From Pseudomonas sp. WS 5079 (lineage in GTDB: Bacteria > Pseudomonadota > Gammaproteobacteria > Pseudomonadales > Pseudomonadaceae), in the NCBI RefSeq assembly GCF_012985465.1, contig NZ_JAAQWN010000009.1:124001-188000 (forward strand): 64,000 bases of DNA, in the 5' to 3' direction. Shown here piece after piece: positions 1 through 8,347 of the stretch; the first letter of the stretch is position 1, and each line of letters begins with the position of its first letter. A program made the translations under genes and the position numbers. Below the pieces are notes generated by a model. It worked only from the letters and a program-made list of their open reading frames with translations, did not search any database and was not told the origin of the DNA.

Positions 1-1297
1 GCATCCAGCCGGCGTCGTCGATGGCTTCGCGGGTGCCCTCGGGGTTGTTCCAGTAGCCGAGCATCACGCTGTAGCCTCGGGTGCACAACTCGCCGATCTG
101 CCCACGCGGCACGGTGTTGCCGGCTTCGTCGATGATCTTGCTTTCCAACTGGGGCTGGGTGCGCCCGACCGTGGTCACGCGCCGCTCCAGGTCGTCATCC
201 GCACCGGTCTGCAACGACACCGGGCTGGTCTCGGTCATGCCGTAGGCAATCTGCACTTCGCTCATGTGCAGGTCGCTGATCACCCGGCGCATCACCTCGA
301 TCGGGCAGGTGGAGCCGGCCATGACCCCGGTGCGCAGGGTCGACAGGTCGAACGTGCTGCGTTGCGGATGATCGAGCACCGCGATAAACATCGTCGGTAC
401 GCCGTACAGGCCGGTAGCGCGTTCTTCGGCCACGGCGGCCAGGGTCAGTAGCGGGTCGAAGCCGTCATTGGGATAGATCATGGTGGTGCCATGGGTGATG
501 CAGCCCAGGTTGCCCATGACCATGCCAAAGCAATGATAGAGCGGCACCGGGATCACCAGGCGATCCTGCGCGGTCAGGCCCAGGCTTTCGCCAACCATGT
601 AGCCGTTGTTGAGGATGTTGTGGTGGCTGAGGGTGGCGCCCTTGGGGAAGCCCGTGGTACCGGAGGAGTACTGGATGTTGACGGCTTGATCGAAGTGCAG
701 GCTGGCCTCGCGGTGGTGCAATTGTTCCGGGGGGGTACCCGTCCCCAGAGCCGACAATTGCGACCAGGGCAGGAACCCCGAGGGCGGTCGCGCCTCCAGG
801 CTGATCACCCCGCGCAGTTGCGGCAACAGATCACAGTGCAACTGGCCGATGCCCTGCTCCGCCAGTTCCGGCACCAGCGCCTGCAGCATCCCGTGGTAGT
901 CGGAGGACTTGAACGCGCCGGCACAGATCAACCACTGGCAACCCGACTGCTTGAGCACGTATTCCAGTTCGCTGCTGCGGTAGGCCGGGTTGATGTTGAC
1001 CAGGATCACCCCGAGCTTGGCGCTGGCCACCTGGCTGATGCACCACTCGGCGCAGTTCGGCGCCCAGATGCCCAGGCGATCCCCGGCCTGTAACCCCAGG
1101 GCCAGCAGCCCGCGTGCATGCAGGTCCACGGCTTCGGCCAGTTGCCGCCAGGTGTAGCGCAGTTGCTGATGGCGCACCACCAGGGCCTCGCCCTCCGGGT
1201 GCTGCGCCACGGTGCGGTCAAATGCCTGGCCGATGGTCATGGCCAACAGGGCCTTGTCCTGTGGGCCACGGCTGTAGCTCTGATTCGGTTGATCCAT
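1..1297 (-). CDS. AMP-binding acyl-CoA synthetase (C-terminus beyond window edge)
   Basis: A fatty or branched-chain acyl-CoA ligase of the ANL superfamily, expected to make an acyl-CoA from acid, ATP and CoA in the cytoplasm. The first 432 codons are present, starting MDQPNQSYSRGPQDKALL. The ATP-binding P-loop YSSGTTGFPKG lies near residue 207 and the YGMTETSP adenylation motif follows further on; the C-terminal lid lies outside the window. The gene diverges from liuA across a region with two LiuR-type palindromes, so it is probably co-regulated with leucine/isovalerate catabolism and may activate isovalerate or related acids. The exact substrate is inference. Confidence 0.88.
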   Translation of the reverse strand, partial: MDQPNQSYSRGPQDKALLAMTIGQAFDRTVAQHPEGEALVVRHQQLRYTWRQLAEAVDLHARGLLALGLQAGDRLGIWAPNCAEWCISQVASAKLGVILVNINPAYRSSELEYVLKQSGCQWLICAGAFKSSDYHGMLQALVPELAEQGIGQLHCDLLPQLRGVISLEARPPSGFLPWSQLSALGTGTPPEQLHHREASLHFDQAVNIQYSSGTTGFPKGATLSHHNILNNGYMVGESLGLTAQDRLVIPVPLYHCFGMVMGNLGCITHGTTMIYPNDGFDPLLTLAAVAEERATGLYGVPTMFIAVLDHPQRSTFDLSTLRTGVMAGSTCPIEVMRRVISDLHMSEVQIAYGMTETSPVSLQTGADDDLERRVTTVGRTQPQLESKIIDEAGNTVPRGQIGELCTRGYSVMLGYWNNPEGTREAIDDAGWM

Positions 1298-1351
1298 GAC
1301 GACCCCTATTGTCTTTTTTGTAGGTGGACGGTGCGCCGGTCAGGCGCGAGC

Positions 1352-1366
1352 TTGACGTTAACGTAA
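1352..1366. promoter_or_regulatory. LiuR-type operator 1
   Basis: TTGACGTTAACGTAA contains the perfect palindrome ACGTTAACGT. It lies in the divergent region between the acyl-CoA ligase and liuA. The motif resembles the operator of LiuR, the MerR-family regulator of branched-chain amino acid degradation in proteobacteria. No liuR gene is seen in the window, so regulation in trans is inferred. Confidence 0.7.
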
Positions 1367-1394
1367 GCTACGATTGACAGTCATGCAACGCAAG

Positions 1395-1410
1395 TTTACG
1401 TTAACGTAAA
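1395..1410. promoter_or_regulatory. LiuR-type operator 2
   Basis: TTTACGTTAACGTAAA is a perfect 16-base palindrome sharing its core with the element at 1352-1366. The two centres are 43 bases apart, about four helical turns. It lies 59 bases upstream of the liuA start and probably controls the liuABCD promoter, while the first copy may serve the divergent ligase gene. Confidence 0.75.
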
Positions 1411-1468
1411 GGTGATCGCCCAATGGCGTCGCCAGCCCCACAACAATAATGTTTATAGGTGCCCTCCC

Positions 1469-2632
1469 ATGAGTTACCCGACCCTGAACTTCGCCCTCGG
1501 TGAAACCATCGACATGCTGCGCGACCAGGTGCAGGCCTTCGTGGCCAAGGAGCTGGCGCCACGGGCAGCGCAGATTGATATCGACAACCTGTTCCCCGTG
1601 GATATGTGGCGCAAGTTCGGTGATATGGGCCTATTGGGCATCACCGTGCCGGAAGAATACGGCGGTGCCGGCCTGGGTTACCTGGCCCACGTGGTGGCCA
1701 TGGAAGAAATCAGCCGTGGCTCGGCCTCGGTGGCGCTGTCCTACGGCGCGCACTCCAACCTGTGCGTCAACCAGATCAACCGCAACGGCAACCACGAGCA
1801 AAAACTCAAGTACTTGCCCAAGCTGATCAGCGGCGAGCACATTGGCGCCCTGGCCATGAGCGAGCCGAATGCCGGTTCCGATGTGGTGTCGATGAAGCTG
1901 CGCGCCGACAAGCGTGGCAGCGTATATGTGCTCAACGGCAGCAAGACCTGGATCACCAACGGCCCCGATGCCCACACCTATGTGATCTACGCCAAGACCG
2001 ACCTGGAAAAAGGCGCCCACGGCATTACCGCGTTTATCGTCGAGCGCGACGCCAAAGGGTTCAGCCGCAGCAACAAGTTCGACAAGCTGGGCATGCGCGG
2101 CTCCAACACCTGCGAGCTGTTTTTCGATGACGTCGAAGTGCCCGAAGAAAACATCCTCGGCGCGCTCAATGGCGGGGTCAAAGTGCTGATGAGCGGCCTG
2201 GACTACGAACGCGTGGTGCTCTCCGGTGGCCCTACCGGGATCATGCAGGCCTGCATGGACCTGATCGTGCCGTACATCCACGACCGCAAGCAGTTCGGCC
2301 AGAGCATCGGTGAGTTCCAGCTGATCCAGGGCAAGGTCGCCGACATGTACACCCAGCTCAACGCCAGCCGCGCCTACCTCTATGCGGTGGCCCAGGCCTG
2401 CGAGCGTGGTGAAACCACGCGCAAGGACGCCGCCGGGGTGATCCTGTACAGCGCCGAACGCGCAACGCAGATGGCCCTTGATGCAATCCAGATTCTCGGC
2501 GGCAATGGCTACATCAATGAATTCCCCGCTGGCCGCCTGCTGCGCGATGCCAAGCTGTATGAAATCGGCGCGGGCACCAGTGAGATCCGGCGCATGCTGA
2601 TTGGTCGCGAACTGTTCAACGAAACCCGCTGA
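1469..2632 (+). CDS. liuA: Isovaleryl-CoA dehydrogenase
   Basis: An FAD-dependent acyl-CoA dehydrogenase of 387 residues that oxidises isovaleryl-CoA to 3-methylcrotonyl-CoA in leucine catabolism and passes electrons to ETF. The start MSYPTLNFALGE matches the family N-terminus; the frame stays open 19 codons further upstream, but that stretch runs into the LiuR operator. Family signatures include AMSEPNAGSD and the C-terminal GGNGYINEFPAGR. The likely catalytic base is Glu247 in LDYERVVLSGGP, the position specific to isovaleryl-CoA dehydrogenases. It is the first gene of liuABCD, with liuB 11 bases downstream. Confidence 0.95.
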   Translation: MSYPTLNFALGETIDMLRDQVQAFVAKELAPRAAQIDIDNLFPVDMWRKFGDMGLLGITVPEEYGGAGLGYLAHVVAMEEISRGSASVALSYGAHSNLCVNQINRNGNHEQKLKYLPKLISGEHIGALAMSEPNAGSDVVSMKLRADKRGSVYVLNGSKTWITNGPDAHTYVIYAKTDLEKGAHGITAFIVERDAKGFSRSNKFDKLGMRGSNTCELFFDDVEVPEENILGALNGGVKVLMSGLDYERVVLSGGPTGIMQACMDLIVPYIHDRKQFGQSIGEFQLIQGKVADMYTQLNASRAYLYAVAQACERGETTRKDAAGVILYSAERATQMALDAIQILGGNGYINEFPAGRLLRDAKLYEIGAGTSEIRRMLIGRELFNETR

Positions 2633-2643
2633 GGGAGTGCACC

Positions 2644-4251
2644 ATGGCCACCCTGCACACCCAACTCAACCCGCGTTCGGCAGAATTCGCCGCCAACAGC
2701 GCGGCGATGCTCAAACAGGTCGATGCCTTGCACACCCTGCTCGCCCAGGTCCAGCAAGGCGGCGGCAGCAAGGCCCAGGAGCGTCATACCTCCCGTGGCA
2801 AGCTGCTGCCGCGCGAGCGCATCAACCGCCTGCTCGACCCGGGCTCGGCGTTCCTTGAGCTCAGCCAACTGGCGGCATATCAGGTCTACGGTGAAGACGT
2901 ACCGGCTGCTGGCGTGATCGCCGGGATCGGCCGCGTTGAAGGCGTGGAATGCATGATCGTCGCCAACGATGCCACGGTAAAAGGCGGCTCCTACTACCCG
3001 CTGACCGTAAAAAAACACCTGCGCGCACAGACCATCGCCGAACAGAACCGCCTGCCGTGCATCTACCTGGTGGATTCCGGCGGCGCCAACCTGCCGCGCC
3101 AGGATGAGGTGTTTCCCGACCGCGAGCACTTTGGGCGGATCTTCTTCAACCAGGCCAACATGAGCGCGCAAGGCATCCCGCAGATCGCCGTGGTCATGGG
3201 TTCCTGCACCGCTGGCGGCGCCTATGTACCGGCGATGGCCGATGAAGCGATCATGGTGCGCCAGCAGGCGACTATCTTCCTCGCCGGCCCGCCACTGGTG
3301 AAGGCCGCCACCGGCGAAGTGGTCAGCGCCGAAGACCTTGGCGGGGCCGACGTGCACTGCAAGATTTCCGGGGTGGCCGACCACTACGCCGACAGCGACG
3401 AACACGCCCTGGCCCTGGCCCGGCGCAGCGTTGCCAACCTCAACTGGCGCAAGCAGGGGCAGTTGCAACAGCGCACGCCGGTCGCGCCGCTGTACGCCAG
3501 CGACGAGTTGTACGGGGTGATCCCGGCCGACGCCAAGCAACCTTTTGATGTGCGCGAAGTGATTGCGCGACTGGTGGACGGCTCGGTCTTCGATGAGTTC
3601 AAGGCGCTGTTCGGCACCACGCTGGTCTGCGGCTTTGCCCATTTGCATGGCTACCCCATCGCGATCCTCGCCAACAACGGGATCCTCTTCGCTGAAGCTG
3701 CGCAAAAAGGCGCGCACTTTATCGAACTGGCCTGCCAGCGCGGGATTCCCCTGTTGTTCTTGCAGAACATCACCGGCTTTATGGTCGGGCAGAAGTACGA
3801 AGCCGGTGGCATCGCCAAGCACGGCGCCAAGCTGGTCACGGCGGTGGCCTGCGCCAAGGTGCCGAAATTCACGGTGATCATCGGCGGCAGCTTTGGTGCC
3901 GGTAACTACGGGATGTGCGGACGCGCCTATGACCCGCGCTTTTTGTGGATGTGGCCCAACGCCCGCATTGGCGTGATGGGCGCCGAACAGGCCGCCGGCG
4001 TGCTGGTGCAGGTCAAGCGCGAGCAGGCCGAACGCGGTGGCCAGGCGTTCAGCGCCGAGGACGAAGCGCAGATCAAGCAGCCGATCCTCGACCAGTACGA
4101 AACCCAGGGCCACCCCTACTACTCCAGCGCCCGCCTGTGGGATGACGGCGTCATCGACCCCTTGCAGACCCGTGACGTGCTGGCCCTGGCCTTGTCCGCC
4201 GCGCTGAATGCCCCCATCGAGCCGAGCCGCTTCGGCGTGTTCCGCATGTAA
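2644..4251 (+). CDS. liuB: Methylcrotonyl-CoA carboxylase, carboxyltransferase (beta) subunit
   Basis: A biotin-dependent carboxyltransferase of 535 residues that moves the carboxyl group from carboxybiotin (carried on LiuD) to 3-methylcrotonyl-CoA, giving 3-methylglutaconyl-CoA. It is full length for the family and contains both crotonase-like carboxyltransferase halves, with conserved glycine-rich stretches GSCTAGGAYVPAMADE and GGSFGAGNYGMCGRAYDPRF and the C-terminal MGAEQAAGVL. A GGGAG ribosome binding site precedes the ATG. It lies between liuA and liuC in one transcript and should form a heteromer with LiuD. Confidence 0.96.
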   Translation: MATLHTQLNPRSAEFAANSAAMLKQVDALHTLLAQVQQGGGSKAQERHTSRGKLLPRERINRLLDPGSAFLELSQLAAYQVYGEDVPAAGVIAGIGRVEGVECMIVANDATVKGGSYYPLTVKKHLRAQTIAEQNRLPCIYLVDSGGANLPRQDEVFPDREHFGRIFFNQANMSAQGIPQIAVVMGSCTAGGAYVPAMADEAIMVRQQATIFLAGPPLVKAATGEVVSAEDLGGADVHCKISGVADHYADSDEHALALARRSVANLNWRKQGQLQQRTPVAPLYASDELYGVIPADAKQPFDVREVIARLVDGSVFDEFKALFGTTLVCGFAHLHGYPIAILANNGILFAEAAQKGAHFIELACQRGIPLLFLQNITGFMVGQKYEAGGIAKHGAKLVTAVACAKVPKFTVIIGGSFGAGNYGMCGRAYDPRFLWMWPNARIGVMGAEQAAGVLVQVKREQAERGGQAFSAEDEAQIKQPILDQYETQGHPYYSSARLWDDGVIDPLQTRDVLALALSAALNAPIEPSRFGVFRM

Positions 4252-4265
4252 TTGGAGCTGCACCC

Positions 4266-5072
4266 ATGAGCGATTTCAACACCGTTGAACTGGTCAACGA
4301 CCCCCGTGGCTTTGCCACGCTGTGGTTGAGCCGGGAACACAAGAACAACGCGTTCAACGCCGAAATGATCCGCGAGCTGATCATTGCCCTGGACCAGGTG
4401 CAGGCCGATGCCTCCCTGCGCTTTCTGCTGGTACGCGGGCGCGGCAAGCATTTCAGCGCCGGCGCGGACCTGGCCTGGATGCAGCAGTCGGCCGAGCTGG
4501 ACTACCACACCAACCTCGACGACGCCCGCGAGCTGGCGGAGTTGATGTACAACCTGGCCAAGCTGAAGATCCCGACACTGGCGGTGGTCCAGGGCGCGGC
4601 CTATGGCGGCGCCCTGGGCCTGATCAGTTGCTGCGACATGGCCATTGGCGCCGATGATGCGCAGTTCTGCCTGTCAGAAGTACGCATCGGCCTCGCACCG
4701 GCTGTCATCAGCCCGTTTGTGGTGCAGGCGATTGGCGAGCGTGCGGCACGCCGCTATGCCTTGACCGCAGAACGCTTCGACGGCCAACAGGCGCAAGCCA
4801 TCGGGCTGTTGGCGCAAAGCTACCCGCTTGAGGCGCTGAATCAGCAAGTCGAACTATGGACCGCCAACCTGTTGCTCAACAGCCCGGCCGCCATGCGCGC
4901 CAGCAAGGATCTACTGCGCGAAGTGGGTAACGGCGCACTCACCCCGGCGTTGCGCCGTTACTGCGAAAATGCCATCTCACGCATCCGCGTCAGCGCCGAA
5001 GGCCAGGAAGGCCTGCGCGCGTTTTTGCACAAGCGTGCGCCCAGTTGGCAGTCCCAGGAGCCGCGCTCATGA
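4266..5072 (+). CDS. liuC: Methylglutaconyl-CoA hydratase
   Basis: A crotonase-fold enzyme of 268 residues expected to hydrate 3-methylglutaconyl-CoA to HMG-CoA, the fourth step of leucine breakdown. The oxyanion-hole motifs HFSAGADLAWM and GAAYGGALGLISCCD are clear. The function rests on its place between the two carboxylase subunit genes, because crotonase sequences alone do not fix the substrate. A GGAG ribosome binding site precedes the ATG. Its TGA overlaps the liuD ATG (ATGA), which suggests translational coupling. Confidence 0.92.
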   Translation: MSDFNTVELVNDPRGFATLWLSREHKNNAFNAEMIRELIIALDQVQADASLRFLLVRGRGKHFSAGADLAWMQQSAELDYHTNLDDARELAELMYNLAKLKIPTLAVVQGAAYGGALGLISCCDMAIGADDAQFCLSEVRIGLAPAVISPFVVQAIGERAARRYALTAERFDGQQAQAIGLLAQSYPLEALNQQVELWTANLLLNSPAAMRASKDLLREVGNGALTPALRRYCENAISRIRVSAEGQEGLRAFLHKRAPSWQSQEPRS

Positions 5073-7021
5073 GTGCACCGTTGATTACCTGCGTACTGGT
5101 GGCCAACCGTGGCGAAATCGCCTGCCGGGTCATGCGCACGGCCAAGGCGTTGGGCATGACCACCGTTGCCGTACACAGCGCTACGGACCGCGATGCGCGC
5201 CACAGCCGCGAAGCCGATATCCGGGTGGACCTGGGCGGCAGCAAGGCCGCCGACAGTTACCTGCAGATCGACAAACTGATCGCCGCGGCCAAGGCCAGCG
5301 GCGCCCAGGCGATTCATCCCGGCTATGGCTTTCTTTCCGAAAACCCGGGTTTTGCGCGGGCGATTGAAGAGGCTGGGCTGATTTTCCTCGGCCCACCTGC
5401 CTCGGCCATTGATGCCATGGGCAGCAAGTCGGCGGCCAAGGCATTGATGGAAACCGCCGGCGTGCCGCTGGTGCCGGGTTACCACGGGGCCGGCCAGGAC
5501 CTGGAAACCTTCCGCCAGGCTGCCGCGCGCATTGGCTACCCGGTGCTGCTCAAGGCCACGGCCGGCGGCGGCGGCAAGGGCATGAAAGTGGTCGAGGACG
5601 AAAGCCAACTGGCCGAAGCTCTGGCCTCGGCCCAGCGCGAGGCGCTGTCGTCGTTTGGCAACGCGCAGATGCTGGTGGAGAAATACCTGATCAAGCCGCG
5701 CCACGTGGAGATCCAGGTATTCGCCGACCAGCACGGCCATTGCCTGTACCTCAATGAACGCGACTGCTCGATCCAGCGTCGCCATCAAAAGGTCGTCGAA
5801 GAAGCACCGGCCCCCGGCCTCAGCCCTGCCCTGCGCCAGGCCATGGGCGAGGCAGCGGTGCGTGCCGCCCAAGCGATTGGCTATGTGGGCGCCGGCACCG
5901 TGGAGTTTCTGCTGGATGCGCGCGGTGAATTCTTCTTCATGGAGATGAACACCCGCTTGCAGGTGGAACACCCGGTGACCGAGGCCATCACCGGCCTGGA
6001 CCTGGTGGCCTGGCAGATTCGCGTGGCGCAAGGCGAGCCGTTGCCAATCACCCAGGAGCAGGTGCCGTTGCGCGGCCATGCCATTGAAGTGCGGCTGTAT
6101 GCCGAAGACCCGGCCAATGACTTTTTGCCGGCCACCGGGCATCTGGCGCTGTACCGTGAATCAGCGCCAGGCCCGGGACGCCGGGTGGACAGTGGCGTCG
6201 AGCAGGGCGACGACGTTTCGCCCTTCTACGACCCGATGCTCGGCAAGCTGATTGCCTGGGGCGAGGACCGCGAACAGGCGCGCCTGCGCCTGTTGAGCAT
6301 GCTCGACGAGTTTGCGGTCGGCGGTTTGAAGACCAACCTGGGCTTTTTGCGGCGCATCATCGGCCACCCGGCATTCGCTGCGGCGCAGTTGGATACCGGC
6401 TTCATCCCGCGCTATCAGGAGCAATTGCTGCCAGGCGCCAGCGCCTTGAGCGATGAGTTCTGGCACGCGGCTGGGCACGCGTTTATGCAAAGCCAACTGC
6501 CTCGGCTGCGGGACGACGACCCCGCCTCGCCGTGGGCTGCGACGCAGGGCTTTCGTGCGGGCCTGCCCGCCGAGACTTCACTGCACCTGAGCTGCGACGG
6601 CCAGGACCGCTTGGTAACGCTGCAAACGCACGCTGTGCCGCAACTGCGCGACGAACACTTGGTGATCGCGGATGCCGGAATCCGCCGCTCGCACCTGGCC
6701 GTGCGCCATGGGCAGACGCTGTTCCTGCGCTGGCAGGGTGAGATGCGCGGCGTGACGCTGTTTGATCCGATCGCCGCCGTCGATGCCGGACAGGCCCATC
6801 AGGGCGGCCTCACTGCGCCGATGAACGGCAGCATCGTGCGGGTGCTGGTGGAAGTCGGGCAGACGGTCGAGGCTGGCACACAACTGGTGGTGCTCGAGGC
6901 CATGAAGATGGAGCACAGCATCCGCGCGCCCCATGGGGGGGTGGTCAAGGCGCTGTATTGCCAGGAAGGCGAAATGGTCGGCGAAGGCAGCGCCTTGGTG
7001 GAGCTGGAGGCCCTGGCCTAG
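5069..7021 (+). CDS. liuD: Methylcrotonyl-CoA carboxylase, biotin carboxylase/biotin carrier (alpha) subunit
   Basis: A 650-residue ATP-dependent biotin carboxylase fused to a C-terminal biotinyl carrier domain. The N-terminus MSAPLITCVLVANRGEIACR is the canonical start; it overlaps the liuC stop by 4 bases, so the longer open frame 8 codons upstream is rejected. The ATP-grasp domain has KATAGGGGKGM, FMEMNTRLQVEHPVTE and the biotin carboxylase C-terminal region. The biotin attachment site is Lys613 in EAMKMEH. It is the last gene of the operon. HMG-CoA lyase (liuE/mvaB) is not in this cluster. The stop overlaps the convergent S24 repressor gene by 4 bases. Confidence 0.96.
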   Translation: MSAPLITCVLVANRGEIACRVMRTAKALGMTTVAVHSATDRDARHSREADIRVDLGGSKAADSYLQIDKLIAAAKASGAQAIHPGYGFLSENPGFARAIEEAGLIFLGPPASAIDAMGSKSAAKALMETAGVPLVPGYHGAGQDLETFRQAAARIGYPVLLKATAGGGGKGMKVVEDESQLAEALASAQREALSSFGNAQMLVEKYLIKPRHVEIQVFADQHGHCLYLNERDCSIQRRHQKVVEEAPAPGLSPALRQAMGEAAVRAAQAIGYVGAGTVEFLLDARGEFFFMEMNTRLQVEHPVTEAITGLDLVAWQIRVAQGEPLPITQEQVPLRGHAIEVRLYAEDPANDFLPATGHLALYRESAPGPGRRVDSGVEQGDDVSPFYDPMLGKLIAWGEDREQARLRLLSMLDEFAVGGLKTNLGFLRRIIGHPAFAAAQLDTGFIPRYQEQLLPGASALSDEFWHAAGHAFMQSQLPRLRDDDPASPWAATQGFRAGLPAETSLHLSCDGQDRLVTLQTHAVPQLRDEHLVIADAGIRRSHLAVRHGQTLFLRWQGEMRGVTLFDPIAAVDAGQAHQGGLTAPMNGSIVRVLVEVGQTVEAGTQLVVLEAMKMEHSIRAPHGGVVKALYCQEGEMVGEGSALVELEALA

Positions 7022-7662
7022 AACTTCACCGTGGCCTGTACCACGACGCCGATGATCTGACAGTCATCGGTGAGCAGGGCCTTGGGGTAGGTCGGGTTGA
7101 GCGGCATCAGGTAACGCTGGCCGCTTTCCTCGATCAACTTGCGAAAGGTCGCCTGGCTGCTGCCGGCCCATTGGGCTACCACCAATTTGCCGGGCTCGGC
7201 GGCGAGAGCCGGGTCCACCAGGATCATCATCCCTTCGGCGATGCTCGGCCCGCTCGGTGCCGTCATCGCATCACCGCTCACCTGCAGCCAGAACGCCTCG
7301 CCATCGGCGTCGTAGTCGCTCGCCTCAAAACGCGCAGGGCCGTAGGCCGGCCGCGATTCATGGACCCGGCCGGGCTGCTTCCAGTCCCTCACGGGGTAGC
7401 GAAAATACGGGTTGTATTGAACGGCCGGCGCGGCTTCGTCGGCCGGGGCCTCGCCCTTCTCGCGGATTACCAGTGCCGCTTCCAGGTAACCCAGGCCCAG
7501 TTCCTCGAGCACCCGGTTCATGTCGTCGAGGCTCGGTACCCGGCGCTTGCCCAGCCAATGGGCAACACCGCCCTGGGACATGCCCAGGCGCGTGGCCAGT
7601 TGGTTTTGCGTGACCTGGCGGGCCTTCATGTTGGCTTTGACCAACGCTATCCATTTATCCAT
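7018..7662 (-). CDS. XRE-family repressor with S24 (LexA/CI-like) domain lacking the protease dyad
   Basis: A 214-residue CI/PrtR-like regulator: N-terminal helix-turn-helix (residues about 1-60, NQLATRLGMSQGGVAHWLG) and a C-terminal S24 fold (about 100-214). The start MDKWIALVK is the usual start of Pseudomonas PrtR-like proteins; an open extension of 19 codons runs over an operator and is rejected. S24 proteins self-cleave with a Ser/Lys dyad. Here the Ser position in VSGDAMTAP is Ala132, and the Lys position in ATFRKL is Arg174. It therefore probably cannot self-cleave on RecA activation. It diverges from the gene at 7793 across two identical inverted repeats. Confidence 0.88.
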   Translation of the reverse strand: MDKWIALVKANMKARQVTQNQLATRLGMSQGGVAHWLGKRRVPSLDDMNRVLEELGLGYLEAALVIREKGEAPADEAAPAVQYNPYFRYPVRDWKQPGRVHESRPAYGPARFEASDYDADGEAFWLQVSGDAMTAPSGPSIAEGMMILVDPALAAEPGKLVVAQWAGSSQATFRKLIEESGQRYLMPLNPTYPKALLTDDCQIIGVVVQATVKF

Positions 7663-7672
7663 GGGGCATGAC

Positions 7673-7687
7673 AATACCGGGTGTATT
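7673..7687. promoter_or_regulatory. Putative S24-repressor operator OR1
   Basis: Inverted repeat AATAC-N5-GTATT lies 11 bases upstream of the repressor start codon. It has exactly the same half-sites and spacing as the element at 7732-7746. Paired operators of this form beside an XRE repressor suggest autoregulation and control of the divergent gene. Confidence 0.65.
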
Positions 7688-7731
7688 CGCGGCGACAATA
7701 AACAGTTTGTAGTAATCAATCAAATGACATA

Positions 7732-7746
7732 AATACAGATCGTATT
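7732..7746. promoter_or_regulatory. Putative S24-repressor operator OR2
   Basis: Second perfect AATAC-N5-GTATT inverted repeat, 59 bases from the first, centre to centre, and 47 bases upstream of the DUF6124-like gene. Only the half-sites, not the 5-base spacer, are conserved between the two copies, as expected for a dimeric helix-turn-helix protein. Confidence 0.65.
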
Positions 7747-7792
7747 ATTATCAGCTCCACCTGTTCACCTTCCCACCCAGAGCACCGACCAC

Positions 7793-8140
7793 ATGACCAC
7801 AACCCCGGATCACCTGCCTGGTACACCTGATGACGATGAAATTAAGTGCTTGCAGGGCAGCGACGCAGCCCGGCGCGCCTTGGACTACTACTTCAAAGAA
7901 GACGCCGAGCCCACATCGGACGATGTGGCCTGGTTCGAGGCCAGCCCCACTGTCAGCCATGAAGAAGCCCTGGTCCACGCTTCGGACCTGCTACGCAGCG
8001 CCGCCGCCATCGCGTATGAGCTGGCGAACAACAAGCTGGGGGGCACCCGGGACCTGGCGTTTTCGGTGGTGTATCTGATTGATATGGCCAAGGCCATGCT
8101 GGAGCGTCCACTGCAACTGGTCGGCGGGAAAACCCCTTGA
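7793..8140 (+). CDS. DUF6124/DUF3077-like small protein
   Basis: A 115-residue acidic cytoplasmic protein with no signal peptide or membrane segment. The C-terminal half (about residues 55-105, EEALVHASDLLRSAAAIAYELA and on) is predicted helical and resembles small Pseudomonas proteins of unknown function in the DUF6124/DUF3077 group. I know of no assigned function. It diverges from the S24 repressor gene, and the operators between them make it the likely regulated target. The PrrF locus follows downstream. Confidence 0.7.
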   Translation: MTTTPDHLPGTPDDDEIKCLQGSDAARRALDYYFKEDAEPTSDDVAWFEASPTVSHEEALVHASDLLRSAAAIAYELANNKLGGTRDLAFSVVYLIDMAKAMLERPLQLVGGKTP

Positions 8141-8197
8141 CCCGGTAGGCGTGCAGGAACAGAAGGAAAAATATTTCTATCTGGCAGATAAAAACAT

Positions 8198-8226
8198 TTG
8201 ACTTGCAAATGATAATGATTATTATT
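8198..8226 (+). promoter_or_regulatory. prrF promoter with overlapping Fur box
   Basis: A -35 TTGACT (8198-8203) and a -10 TATTAT (8220-8225) are 16 bases apart. The stretch 8210-8224, TGATAATGATTATTA, matches the 7-1-7 Fur consensus TGATAATNATTATCA at 13 of 14 defined positions and covers the -10. This predicts Fe-Fur repression with expression in iron starvation. Confidence 0.85.
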
Positions 8227-8232
8227 GCATGC

Positions 8233-8347
8233 AGCTGGTCGCGAGATCAGTCGATAGACCAAGGGACCTTAGGTCGGACTCTTGGAATATCTCCTCATCA
8301 GGCTAATCACGGTTTTTGACCCGGCTCTTTGGCCGGGTCTTTTTTTT
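8233..8347 (+). ncRNA. prrF: PrrF iron-responsive small RNA
   Basis: A roughly 115-base RNA matching Pseudomonas PrrF. It has a 5' stem-loop CTGGTC/GATCAG (8235-8250), the conserved unpaired core TCTCCTCATCAGGCTAATC (8290-8308), which pairs with target ribosome binding sites, and a strong terminator. PrrF represses non-essential iron-using proteins (sodB, sdh, acn in known systems) when iron is low, acting with Hfq. Only one copy lies here, unlike the tandem prrF1-prrF2 of P. aeruginosa; a second copy elsewhere is expected for this group. The 5' end is estimated from the promoter. Confidence 0.9.
8318..8347 (+). terminator. PrrF intrinsic terminator
   Basis: Stem GACCCGGC/GCCGGGTC (8318-8325 with 8332-8339) with a 6-base loop is followed by an eight-T run. 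Confidence 0.92.

Noticed and set aside
2509..4263. Open frame of 584 codons on the minus strand opposite liuB
   Set aside because: It mirrors codon structure of a clear carboxyltransferase gene in GC-rich DNA, has no family motif and no ribosome binding site.
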